Positions 50,385-58,303 of a stretch of 64,000 nt of DNA are shown here, one piece after another (the first letter of the stretch is position 1; each line of letters starts with the position of its first letter). Made by a program: the position numbers and the translations under genes. Source of the stretch: Nonomuraea sp. PA05. GTDB taxonomy: Bacteria > Actinomycetota > Actinomycetes > Streptosporangiales > Streptosporangiaceae. The stretch is from positions 124,001 through 188,000 of the forward strand of contig NZ_VSEY01000011.1 in the NCBI RefSeq assembly GCF_008086045.1, written 5' to 3'. The notes beneath the pieces were generated by a model, which made no database searches, had not been told where the DNA came from, and saw only the letters and a program-made list of their open reading frames with translations.

Positions 50385-51728
50385 TTGCTTAGCGTTTGGG
50401 GGGTGGTGGTTCTCCAAGCTTCCGAACCGGTCGCCGACACCCGGCGCGTGAGTGCGGCCGTGGCGGCGGCGGGGTTGTCGTCGTTCGCCCTGCTGTACGC
50501 GCCGCAGCCGGTGCTTCCCCAGCTCGCCGCCGCGTACCGGCTCGATCCGGGCAGCGCCTCCCTCGCGATCGGGGTGGCGACCGCCTCACTGGCCGTCGCG
50601 GTGCTGCCCCTGGCGTGGCTGGCGGGGGTGGTCGGGCGGCGGCGGGTGATCCTCTGGTCGGTGGTGGTGTCGGCGGTGATCGGGCTGCTGCTGCCGCTGG
50701 CGCCGTCCTTTTCCGCGTTCCTGGTGATGCGCGGGGTGCAAGGGGTGGCCATCGCCGGCTTCGCGGGGGTCGCGGCGGCGTACCTGGCGGACCAGGTCGG
50801 CACGGCCCGCCTCGCCGGGGCGGTGGGGGCGATGATCGCGGGCAACTCGGTCGGGGGCATGCTGGGCCGTCTCGGGGCCGGGTTCGCCGCCGGGCCGATG
50901 GGGTGGCACGGGTCGCTGGTGGCGGTGGCGGGGGTTTCGCTGGTGTGCGCGCTGTTCACGGCGGTGACCCTGCCGCGCGGGGAAACCGGCGAGGAGACGC
51001 GCGGGGCTGAAGAGGCGCGCGGGGAAACCCGCGGGGGTGAAGAGGCGCGCGGGGAAACCCGCGGGGGTGAAGAGGCGCGCGGGGAAACCCGCGGGGGTGA
51101 AGAGGCGCGCGGGGAAACCCGCGGGGGTGAAGAGGCGCGCGGGCGACGGGCGGTGGCCGTTGCGCCTCGCGGGGATGGGGCGCGGCTCGGGTTCGGGCTG
51201 GTGGCACCGTTCGCCGTCGGGGCGCTCGCGATGGGAGCGTTCGTGGCGCTCTACAACGCGGCCGGTTTCCGGCTGGCCGCGCCGCCGATCTCGCTGAGCC
51301 CCGCCGCCGCCTCGCTGGTGTTCCTCTCCTACGCGATGGGCACCGCCTCCTCGGCCGCCGCGGGCAGGCTGGCCTCGCGCCTGGGCCGGACGCCGGCGCT
51401 GGTCGCGGCGCTGGCGGTGACGGTGGTGGGTTCGGCGCTGACCGCGCACCCGTCGCTGCCCGTGATCGCGCTCGGGTTCGCCGTGCTGACCGCCGGGTTC
51501 TTCGCCGCGCACGCCATCGCGAACGCCTGGGTGACCGCCGACGCGCCCCCGCCCGCCCGGGGCAGGGCGGCGGGCGTCTACACGCTCTGCTACTACCTCG
51601 GCAGCGGCGCGGGCGGCACCCTGGGCGCCGTCGTGTACGGCCGGGCGGGGTGGACGTGGCTGATCGTCATGACGTCGGCCTGGCTACTGCTGGCCGCCGC
51701 CACCGTGCTCATGACCCGGCGCTCGTGA
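50385..51728 (+). CDS. MFS transporter (YnfM-like) with repeat-expanded central loop
   Basis: The 447-aa, 12-helix transporter has YAPQPVLPQLAAAY (about 38-51) and VMRGVQGVAIAGF, features of the YnfM-like group. The cytoplasmic loop between helices 6 and 7 contains an expanded Arg/Gly/Glu stretch (about 204-252) made of a 10-residue unit repeated four to five times. The start is uncertain: TTG 50385 is the longest; GTG 50403 or 50406 directly after GGGGG are alternatives, and the message may be nearly leaderless. Divergent LysR gene upstream. Confidence 0.85.
   Translation: MLSVWGVVVLQASEPVADTRRVSAAVAAAGLSSFALLYAPQPVLPQLAAAYRLDPGSASLAIGVATASLAVAVLPLAWLAGVVGRRRVILWSVVVSAVIGLLLPLAPSFSAFLVMRGVQGVAIAGFAGVAAAYLADQVGTARLAGAVGAMIAGNSVGGMLGRLGAGFAAGPMGWHGSLVAVAGVSLVCALFTAVTLPRGETGEETRGAEEARGETRGGEEARGETRGGEEARGETRGGEEARGETRGGEEARGRRAVAVAPRGDGARLGFGLVAPFAVGALAMGAFVALYNAAGFRLAAPPISLSPAAASLVFLSYAMGTASSAAAGRLASRLGRTPALVAALAVTVVGSALTAHPSLPVIALGFAVLTAGFFAAHAIANAWVTADAPPPARGRAAGVYTLCYYLGSGAGGTLGAVVYGRAGWTWLIVMTSAWLLLAAATVLMTRRS
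51001..51143 (+). repeat. 30-bp in-frame tandem repeat in MFS gene
   Basis: The 30-bp unit starting GCGGGGGTGAAGAGGCGCGC is identical at 51031, 51061 and 51091. A variant first copy is at 51001 and a partial copy runs from 51121 to 51143. It encodes the 10-residue unit RGGEEARGET. Confidence 0.95.
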
Positions 51729-51791
51729 CCCGCCGCTCGTGACCCGCCGCTCGTGACCCGGCGCCCGTGACCCAGCGCCCGTGACCCGGCG
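51722..51791 (+). repeat. 14-bp tandem repeat starting at MFS stop codon
   Basis: Five copies of (C)TCGTGACCCGCCG-type units run from 51722 to 51791. The first contains the TGA stop of the MFS gene (51726-51728). Copies four and five differ at one to two positions. The remaining 30 bp before the convergent MerR gene hold nothing recognisable. Confidence 0.9.
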
Positions 51792-51820
51792 TTCACACCG
51801 CACGACCGCCGCCCCGCGCG

Positions 51821-52735
51821 TCAGCGGGTGAGGGAGTGTTCGAGGGAGTCGGTCAGCCAGGCGACCAGCGCGCCGATCGTGGCCCGCTCACCGCTCACCT
51901 CCCCCACGAGCCGCCAGTAGCGGCGTACGCGCGGATCGCGGTCGGACGCCACGATGCCCATCAGCTCACGGCGGAAGGCCGGGGTGTCGTCGCGCCCGCG
52001 AACGGTGGCGTGGGCGGCGACGAAGCGGTCCAGCTCCGGCCCCGGGCGCGGCTGCTCACCGGCGACCACGCACGGCTGGGCCAGCGTGACCGCCTCGCCG
52101 ACGCCGTGCATCAGGGCAGTCTCGTCGCCGATCGTGCGGGCGTTGGCCAGCGCCCTGGCGCGCAGGCCGCTCGTCAGCGCCCGGTCGCCGGTCAGGTGGA
52201 CGAGTTCGGCGTACGCGACCACCTGGAGCGGGGTCGGGTCGGCGGGCGGCTCGGGCACGGCCATGGACAGGAACGAGGCGTAGATCCCGTCGGAGACGGG
52301 CGAGACCAGCTGCCGCCGCCAGAAGCCGACCAGCCGCTCCCGCGCGGCGGCGGCGTCCTCCACGGCGGCCAGCAGTTCGAGCCTGGACGCCCGCTGGTCC
52401 GGGACGGCCTCCTCGACGGCGCGCAGCGCGGCGCGACGCCAGGCCAGTTCGGCCAGCCGCGCGTCCAGCGCGGCCCGTTCGGCGGACACCTCGTCGGCCA
52501 TCGAACGTTCGCCGCTGAGCACCCGCGCGATCGCGTTCAGCCCGAGGCCGAGCGCGCGCAGCCGCCTGATCAGGACGAGCCGGTCCACGGCGGCGCGGCC
52601 GAACCTGCGGTGGTTCCCCGTGCTGCGCACCGACGCGACGATGCCCTCGTCGCAGTAGAAGCGGATGGTACGCACCGGGACACCCGTCAGCCGGGCCAGC
52701 TCTCCGATCCCGAGCGTCTCATCGCGTAAAAGCAC
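51821..52735 (-). CDS. MerR-family transcriptional regulator
   Basis: The 304-aa protein has a MerR winged helix (LGIGELARLTGVPVRTIRFYCDEGIVASVRSTGNHRRFG), a dimerising helix with ALDARLAELAWRRAALRAVEE, and a long helical C-terminal domain (about 190 residues) of unknown ligand. GTG 52735 has GGAGG 5 bp upstream; GTG 52747 is a weaker alternative. Its start abuts the -35 of the divergent promoter with the long spacer that MerR proteins act on, so it likely activates the gene at 52800 and perhaps itself. Confidence 0.92.
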   Translation of the reverse strand: MLLRDETLGIGELARLTGVPVRTIRFYCDEGIVASVRSTGNHRRFGRAAVDRLVLIRRLRALGLGLNAIARVLSGERSMADEVSAERAALDARLAELAWRRAALRAVEEAVPDQRASRLELLAAVEDAAAARERLVGFWRRQLVSPVSDGIYASFLSMAVPEPPADPTPLQVVAYAELVHLTGDRALTSGLRARALANARTIGDETALMHGVGEAVTLAQPCVVAGEQPRPGPELDRFVAAHATVRGRDDTPAFRRELMGIVASDRDPRVRRYWRLVGEVSGERATIGALVAWLTDSLEHSLTR

Positions 52736-52767
52736 TTGAACCTCCACCCGGCTGGAGTTTCTACGGT
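52736..52767 (+). promoter_or_regulatory. MerR-type promoter with 20-bp spacer
   Basis: TTGAAC (52736-52741) and TACGGT (52762-52767) are separated by 20 bp, longer than normal. The spacer holds a dyad CTCCA-CCCGGC-TGGAG (52742-52757). MerR activators bind such a spacer dyad and twist the DNA. The start of the 52800 gene is 32 bp downstream. Confidence 0.65.
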
Positions 52768-52799
52768 AACGGCGTACCCGAAGGAGAGGAGTGACACCG

Positions 52800-53543
52800 A
52801 TGCCGGTTCTGGACTTCGCGCGGCTCGTGGAGGGGCTGCGGGAGCAGACGGAGGAGTTCGCCGAGGCGGTCGCCGGGGGTGATCCGGAGGCTGTCGTGCC
52901 GACCTGTCCCGAGTGGCGGCTGCGGACTCTGGTCTCGCATGTCGGGCAGGCCAACCGGTGGGGGGCGGAGCTGGTGCGCGGGGGCGTTCCGGTGCCCTAT
53001 CCGGCGGCCGGGGCCGATCCCGTGGGGCCCGATGAGTGGGGGGCGTGGTTGCGGGCGGGGGCCCGGGAGCTGGCCGAGGCGGTGCGGGAGGTGGGCCCCG
53101 ACGCCGAGGTGTGGTCGTTCGTGGGGCCGGTGCCGGCGGTGTTCTGGCTGCGCAGGATGTTGTGCGAGACCGTCATCCATCGTTACGACGCGGCGCTGAC
53201 GACCGGCGCAGGGTACGAGGTCGCCGATGATCTGGCCGCCGACGTCATCACCGAGGGGGCGGAGCTGATGTCGCATCCGCGGGTGGAGACGTTCAAGCCG
53301 GAGCTGGCGCTGATGCGGGGGGCGGGCCAGCGGCTGGCGTTCCGGGCTCGCGGGATGGCGGGCTGGGTGATCCACCGGCTGCCGGAGGGGCTTCGGTGGG
53401 AGCGCGGGGACGGGCCCGGCGAGGTGGTGGTGTCGGGGACGGTGACCGAGATCATGCTGGTGCTGTCGCGGCGGACGCCGCCCTCCGGCGTCAGCGGGGA
53501 CAGGGCGCTGCTGGAGCACTGGCTGGCGCACAGCGCGTTCTAG
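52800..53543 (+). CDS. Mycothiol-dependent maleylpyruvate isomerase-like protein (DinB/MDMPI fold)
   Basis: The 247-aa protein has an N-terminal four-helix DinB-like domain. TCPEWRLRTLVSHVGQANRWG (about 38-58) is the MDMPI start with its metal His, and ETVIHRYDA (about 123-131) adds the later His pair region. A small C-terminal alpha/beta domain follows. Family members use mycothiol and a divalent metal for isomerisation or transfer reactions. ATG 52800 with AGGAG 8 bp upstream. It is driven by the MerR-type promoter, so it may respond to an electrophile or drug (inference). Confidence 0.87.
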   Translation: MPVLDFARLVEGLREQTEEFAEAVAGGDPEAVVPTCPEWRLRTLVSHVGQANRWGAELVRGGVPVPYPAAGADPVGPDEWGAWLRAGARELAEAVREVGPDAEVWSFVGPVPAVFWLRRMLCETVIHRYDAALTTGAGYEVADDLAADVITEGAELMSHPRVETFKPELALMRGAGQRLAFRARGMAGWVIHRLPEGLRWERGDGPGEVVVSGTVTEIMLVLSRRTPPSGVSGDRALLEHWLAHSAF

Positions 53544-53616
53544 CGCGTCGCGTACGGTGCTCGTACGGGCGTGTCGCGTACGGTGCTCGTACGGGCGTGT
53601 CGCGTACGGTGCTCAG
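53541..53616. repeat. 26-bp tandem repeat between convergent genes
   Basis: Three copies of a 26-bp unit, (G)CGTGTCGCGTACGGTGCTCG-type, start at 53541, 53567 and 53593. The first begins at the MDMPI-like gene stop and the last is truncated at the stop of the convergent gene (53613). Each full unit has two self-complementary CGTACG hexamers that could form small hairpins and act as a terminator. Confidence 0.88.
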
Positions 53617-54737
53617 CGGAAGGCGGGCGCCGTGGGAGGCAGCCCCATGAGGACGGCCCCCGCGGCGTCGTACATCGCCGGGCTCAGGAAGGCGTGCTCC
53701 TGCGGCACCATCGCGTCCCCCAGCAACGCCTGCAGAGGATGCTCACGGTAGATCGCCGCGGTCCCCGCCAGCGACACGACCTTGGCCACCACCTCCGCCG
53801 CCGTCCTGGCCAGATGCGCGGCGGACAGGCGCAGGTGCGCGTTCTGCGCGTCGCTGACCGCGCCGCCCCCGTCGAGCGCCTGCCACGCCTCCTCCGCCGC
53901 CTCGTAGAAGTAGGCGCGCGCGGACCGCAGCATGGCCTCCGCCTCGGCGATGCCGGCCCGGTAGTAGGGCCGGTCGGCCAGGCGCGGCGCGCCGGTGATG
54001 CCGGCGCGCCCGCTCCCCTCCCCCTCCGCGTGGTCCAGGGCGGCGCGGGCGACGCCTGCGGAGACGACGGACAGCGACTGGGCGGCGTAGGTGATGGCGG
54101 GATAGCGGTAGAGCGGCTCGTCGATCACCGGGGCGCCGCCGCGGATGAAGGTCCATGCGCGGTCGACCTCGACGTCGCGGGCGACGAGGTCGAAGGAGCC
54201 GGTGCCCCGCATGCCGACGACGTCCCACTCGCGGACGATCTCCAGGTGTTCCGGGCGGACGAGGGCGCCGCGCGGCTTGCCGGAGGTGGAGTCGTCGCCG
54301 GGGATGCCGACGACGAGCACGTCGGCGGCCATGCAGCCGCTGGCGAACTTCCACCGGCCGTTGAGCAGGAAGCCGCGTGCGGTGGGGGTGGCCTGCTGGA
54401 CGGGGAACAGGCCGCCGGCGAGGACGACGTCCGGGCCGTCGGCGTACAGCCTGGCCTGGGTCTCCAGCGGCAGCGAGCCCAGGTAGACGAGCTGGGAGCC
54501 GAAGCTCGCCACCCAGCCGGTCGAGCCGTCCACGGCCGAGACGCGTTCGATCAGGCGCAGGAACCGGGCCGGCGGCATCGGCTCGCCGCCGAAGCGGCGC
54601 GGCGTGGACACCCGGTAGAGGCCGAGCCGTTTGAGCCGGTCGACGAAGTCCTTGGGGACGTAGCGCAGCTCGCGGAACTCCTCGCGGCGGCGGGCCAGCT
54701 CCGCCAGCATCTCCTCGAACGTGTCCTCGTCGCGCAT
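53613..54737 (-). CDS. Acyl-CoA dehydrogenase-fold flavoprotein (group D monooxygenase-like)
   Basis: The 374-aa protein shows the acyl-CoA dehydrogenase fold: a helical N-terminus, a beta domain (GFLLNGRWKFASGCMAADVLVVG, then DVVGMRGTGSFDLVARDVEV) and a C-terminal helical bundle. It lacks the catalytic Glu motif of fatty acyl-CoA dehydrogenases. The segment RWKFASGC and the overall spacing resemble flavin-dependent hydroxylases such as HsaA and HpaH-type oxygenases. It would need a flavin reductase, which is not adjacent. ATG 54737. It follows an aldo/keto reductase gene by 88 bp. Confidence 0.85.
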   Translation of the reverse strand: MRDEDTFEEMLAELARRREEFRELRYVPKDFVDRLKRLGLYRVSTPRRFGGEPMPPARFLRLIERVSAVDGSTGWVASFGSQLVYLGSLPLETQARLYADGPDVVLAGGLFPVQQATPTARGFLLNGRWKFASGCMAADVLVVGIPGDDSTSGKPRGALVRPEHLEIVREWDVVGMRGTGSFDLVARDVEVDRAWTFIRGGAPVIDEPLYRYPAITYAAQSLSVVSAGVARAALDHAEGEGSGRAGITGAPRLADRPYYRAGIAEAEAMLRSARAYFYEAAEEAWQALDGGGAVSDAQNAHLRLSAAHLARTAAEVVAKVVSLAGTAAIYREHPLQALLGDAMVPQEHAFLSPAMYDAAGAVLMGLPPTAPAFR

Positions 54738-54825
54738 CCTCGCCGCTCCTCGGTTGGCAGGAAGGGGGCGTTCCCGTCAAGGCGAACCGTTCATCCCCCA
54801 GGCTAAGGCGAAGAGCGGCGAGTGG

Positions 54826-55647
54826 TCAGAGTTCGACGTGGGTGTCAGGGTCGCCGCCGAGCCGGCCGCCGGTGTCGAGGGTGGCCAGGCGGGTCAGGTC
54901 CTCGGGCGACAGGCTGAAGTCGAACACCTCGAAGTTCTGCCGCATCCGCTCGGGGTCGGCCGACTTGGGGATGGGCACCGCGCCGAGCTGCACGTGCCAC
55001 CGCAGCACCACCTGCGCCGGCGTACGGCCGAGGGCGGCGGCCAGGTCGGTGACGGCGGGCTCGTCGAGCAGCTTGGAGCCGGCGCCGAGCGGGCTCCACG
55101 ACTCGGTGACGATGTCGTGCTCGGCGTGCCAGTCGCGCAGCTCGCGCTGGGGGAAGCCGGGGTGCAGCTCGACCTGGTTGACGGCCGGACAGACGCCGGT
55201 CTCGTCCACCAGCCGCTGGATCTGCGCCGGGGTGAAGTTGGACACGCCGATCGAGCGCGCCAGCCCCTGCTCGCGCAGGTGGACGAAGGCCCGCCAGGTG
55301 TCCACGTAGAGCCCGCGCTCGGGCAGCGGCCAGTGAATGAGGAAGAGGTCGACGTAGTCGAGGCCGAGCCGGGACCTGCTCTCCTCGAAGCCGCGCATGG
55401 CCGCGTCGTAGCCGTGATGGGAGCCGCGCAGCTTCGTGGTGACGAACAGCTCCTCGCGCGCCACCGGCGCGTCGGCCACGGCGGCGCCGACGCCGGCCTC
55501 GTTGCCGTAGGCGGCAGCGGTGTCGATGAGCCGGTAGCCGAGCGAGACGGCGTGGGTGACGGCCTGCCGGGCCTCCTCGTCGTTCATCGGCCAGGTGCCC
55601 AGCCCCAGGCGCGGCATCGGGCGGCCGTCGGCGAGCATGACGGTCAT
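54826..55647 (-). CDS. Aldo/keto reductase (2,5-diketogluconate reductase type)
   Basis: The 273-aa AKR5-type reductase has the catalytic tetrad in DTAAAYGNE, TTKLRG and LFLIHWPLP, plus the cofactor segment IPKSADPERMRQNFEVFDF. It reduces small carbonyls with NADPH. ATG 55647 is preferred, with GGGGGA 6 bp upstream; ATG 55653 is too close to that site. It is divergent from the sulfotransferase gene. Confidence 0.92.
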   Translation of the reverse strand: MTVMLADGRPMPRLGLGTWPMNDEEARQAVTHAVSLGYRLIDTAAAYGNEAGVGAAVADAPVAREELFVTTKLRGSHHGYDAAMRGFEESRSRLGLDYVDLFLIHWPLPERGLYVDTWRAFVHLREQGLARSIGVSNFTPAQIQRLVDETGVCPAVNQVELHPGFPQRELRDWHAEHDIVTESWSPLGAGSKLLDEPAVTDLAAALGRTPAQVVLRWHVQLGAVPIPKSADPERMRQNFEVFDFSLSPEDLTRLATLDTGGRLGGDPDTHVEL

Positions 55648-55777
55648 GATCATTCCCCCTTGGGTGACGCTGACACTCCCCCTTACCCTCCGGCCACAGG
55701 GGTCAATCCGCCGCAATCTGTCACACTCACGCGCAGGTTTCCGACTAGTACGGTAGACAACTCGTGGAGGTGCGATT

Positions 55778-56497
55778 GTGCTGACCGTGATTGGCGCGGG
55801 GTTCCCGCGCACCGGAACCAGCTCCATGAAGGCCGCGCTGGAGCGGCTCGGATTCGGCCCCTGTTTTCACATGTTCAACATCCTGACCGAGCCGGCTCGC
55901 GTCGACGACTGGCTGCCGCTGGCGGAGGCCGAGGAGGTCGACTGGGAGAAGCTGTTCGACGGGTTCCGCTCGACACAGGACTGGCCGGCTTCCTTCTTCT
56001 GGCGGGAGCTGGCGCAGGCGTACCCGGAGGCGAAGGTCGTGCTCACCGTACGCGACCCGCGCGCCTGGTACGCCAGCATGCAGACGCTGATCGACAACGG
56101 GCCCCGGACCATCATGGCGCAGGGCGCCGAGCGTGACCTGCCCCCGGCGGCCAAGGCCGTCTTCGGCGGGATGCAGCGGCTGCAGCCCGTGCTCAACCGC
56201 ATGACCGCCGCGACGTTCGGCCCCGGCAGGACGATGGCCGACGGGCCGGTGGACGAGGCGAGCGCCGTGGCGGCGTTCGAGCGGCACACGGCCGCCGTGA
56301 AGGCGAGCCTGCCGGCCGACCGGCTGCTGGTCTTCGACGTGCGGGAAGGCTGGGAGCCGCTGTGCCGGTTCCTGGGCGCGGACGTGCCGGACGAGCCGTT
56401 CCCGCATCTCAACGACGGCAAGTCGATGCGGGAGTTCCTCGGCCGGCTGATGTCGGGCGACCTGTCGCACCCGTCGTTCACCGAGAGCGGCGCCTAG
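55778..56497 (+). CDS. Sulfotransferase family protein
   Basis: The 239-aa protein begins with the PAPS phosphosulfate loop GAGFPRTGTSSMKAALERLG (residues 6-25) and has the 3'-phosphate motif region VVLTVRDPRAWYASM (about 87-101). Such small bacterial sulfotransferases move sulfate from PAPS to an alcohol or lipid; members of this group are common and uncharacterised. GTG 55778 with GGAGG 7 bp upstream. Its end overlaps the convergent response regulator gene by 4 bp. Confidence 0.88.
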   Translation: MLTVIGAGFPRTGTSSMKAALERLGFGPCFHMFNILTEPARVDDWLPLAEAEEVDWEKLFDGFRSTQDWPASFFWRELAQAYPEAKVVLTVRDPRAWYASMQTLIDNGPRTIMAQGAERDLPPAAKAVFGGMQRLQPVLNRMTAATFGPGRTMADGPVDEASAVAAFERHTAAVKASLPADRLLVFDVREGWEPLCRFLGADVPDEPFPHLNDGKSMREFLGRLMSGDLSHPSFTESGA

Positions 56498-57138
56498 CTC
56501 TCCAGGTAGCGCAGGATCGCCAGCACCCGGCGGCTGTAGCCGGGGTCGCGGGGCAGGTCGAGCTTGTCCATGATGGCGTTGACGTGCTTCTCGACGGTGC
56601 TGAGCGACACGTGCAGCCGCTCGGCGATGGCGGCGTTCACCAGCCCCTGGGCGAGGTGCCGCAGCACCTCGCCCTCGCGGGGGCTGAGCCTGCTCAGCGG
56701 GTCGGTACGGGTGGTGCGGGCCAGGAGCTGGCGCACCACCTCGGGGTCGAACGCCGTGCCGCCCGCCCGCACCCGCTCCAGCGACTCCAGGAACTCGGCC
56801 ACCTCGGAGACCCGGTCCTTGAGCAGGTAGCCGAGCCCCTCCGTGGACCCGGCCAGCAACCTGGCGGCGTAGTGCTGCTCGACGTACTGCGACAGGACGA
56901 GCACGCCGACGCCGGGCAGCCGCTCACGGATCTCCAGCGCGGCCCGCAGCCCGTCGTCCTTGTGCTCGGGCGGCATGCGCACGTCGATGACCGCCACGTC
57001 GGGGCGGTGCAGCGCGACCGCGTCGAGCAGCGCGGGCGCGTCGCCGACGGCGGCGACGACCTCGTGGCCGGCGTCGTCGAGCAGCCGGGTCAGGCCCTCG
57101 CGCAGCAGCACGGAGTCGTCGGCCAGGATCACCCGCAC
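56494..57138 (-). CDS. NarL/LuxR-type response regulator
   Basis: The 214-aa protein has a receiver domain with Asp7/Asp8 and phospho-acceptor Asp52 (VIDVRMPP), then a LuxR-type helix-turn-helix (about 150-195, with LSPREGEVLRHLAQGLVNAAIAERL). Its start overlaps the kinase stop by 10 bp, so the pair is translated together. It likely controls the upstream ABC exporter genes. Confidence 0.95.
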   Translation of the reverse strand: MRVILADDSVLLREGLTRLLDDAGHEVVAAVGDAPALLDAVALHRPDVAVIDVRMPPEHKDDGLRAALEIRERLPGVGVLVLSQYVEQHYAARLLAGSTEGLGYLLKDRVSEVAEFLESLERVRAGGTAFDPEVVRQLLARTTRTDPLSRLSPREGEVLRHLAQGLVNAAIAERLHVSLSTVEKHVNAIMDKLDLPRDPGYSRRVLAILRYLES

Positions 57139-58292
57139 GGCGGCGCCTTGGGCAGCGTGGCGGCGATCCTGGTGGGGCCGCCCGGCGGGCTGTCGACGGT
57201 GAACGTGCCGTCGAGTGCCAGGACGCGCCTGGCCAGCCCGGACAGGCCGCCGCCTGACGGGTCGGCGCCGCCGTTGCCGTCGTCCGATATCGCCACGTTC
57301 ACCGTCCGCTCGTCCTCGGTCAGGACCACCAGGATGTCATGGGCGCCGGCGTGCTTGACCGCGTTGGTGATGGCCTCGCGGGCCACGAAGTACAGGGCGG
57401 TCTCGATCTCGGAGGCGGGGCGGCCGGTCAGGTTGTGGTGCACGGTGACGGGCACGCCCGCGCGTTCCGCGACGCCGGCCAGCGCGGCGCGCAGGCCCAG
57501 CTCGTCGAGCGCGGTCGGGTAGATGCGCCAGGCCACGCTGCGGAGCTCGTCGAGGAGCTGCCGGGACTCGCCGCACGCCTGGGCGACCAGCTCGGCGGCC
57601 GAAGCACTGGCGCCGGGCTTCCCGTCGAGGCTGTGGCGGGCGCGGCCGAGCAGCATGGCCAGCGCGACCCCGCGCTGCTGCACCCCGTCGTGCAGGTCCC
57701 GTTCGATCCTGCGCCGCTCGTCGTCCACGGCCTTGACGATCCCGGACCGGGTCTCGGTCAGCTCGGCGATCCGCCGGCGCATCAGCTCCTCCCCGGCCGG
57801 CCCGAGGAAGTGCGCGGCCAGCCGCCGGTCGAGCGCGACGGCGGCCCAGAGCAGCGGCACCAGCACCGCCAGCAGCGCCAGCCCGGCCGTGATGCCGAGC
57901 GCGCCCCCACTGGTGACGATCTTCACGCCGGGCAGCTCCAGGGGAACCGGCTCGGAGTCTCCCCAGATCAGGTCCCATGTGCCGCCGGCCAGCAGCAGCA
58001 CGCTGAGGAACAGGACGCTCGCCCAGACGTACCCGCCGAGGACCCCCAGGGCGGCGCGGGCGGCGAGGTAGGCGTACCCGCTGTCGTGCCGCGCCGCCTC
58101 GTGCCCGAGCCACCTGGACAGGCGGGCGCGTTCCAGCGCGGTCAGCCGGGCCAGGCCGCGCGCGGCGGCGGGCCGCAGCGCGGGAATCGGCGCGGCGAGC
58201 GCCGCGACGGCCAGGAAGAGCAGCTCGGCCACGCCGAGGACCGCGCCCAGGAGGACTCCTGTCACGGGGCGGGCGATGCGGTTGCCTGACAC
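57129..58292 (-). CDS. Sensor histidine kinase (HisKA_3 type)
   Basis: The 387-aa kinase has about four membrane segments in its first 200 residues, a dimerisation helix with phospho-acceptor His in ERRRIERDLHDGVQQ, and an HATPase domain (REAITNAVKHAG, then ISDDGNGGADPSGGGLSGLARRV). There is no large external domain, so it probably senses membrane stress or the state of the linked transporter, as in LiaS/DesK-type kinases. GTG 58292 is inferred from frame and context, as no strong ribosome site is visible. Confidence 0.9.
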   Translation of the reverse strand: MSGNRIARPVTGVLLGAVLGVAELLFLAVAALAAPIPALRPAAARGLARLTALERARLSRWLGHEAARHDSGYAYLAARAALGVLGGYVWASVLFLSVLLLAGGTWDLIWGDSEPVPLELPGVKIVTSGGALGITAGLALLAVLVPLLWAAVALDRRLAAHFLGPAGEELMRRRIAELTETRSGIVKAVDDERRRIERDLHDGVQQRGVALAMLLGRARHSLDGKPGASASAAELVAQACGESRQLLDELRSVAWRIYPTALDELGLRAALAGVAERAGVPVTVHHNLTGRPASEIETALYFVAREAITNAVKHAGAHDILVVLTEDERTVNVAISDDGNGGADPSGGGLSGLARRVLALDGTFTVDSPPGGPTRIAATLPKAPPCG

Positions 58293-58303
58293 GGGCGTGA
58301 AGT

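Noticed and set aside
51001..51143. CRISPR-like array
   Set aside because: The 30-bp units are contiguous with no spacers and are translated in frame within a transporter gene.
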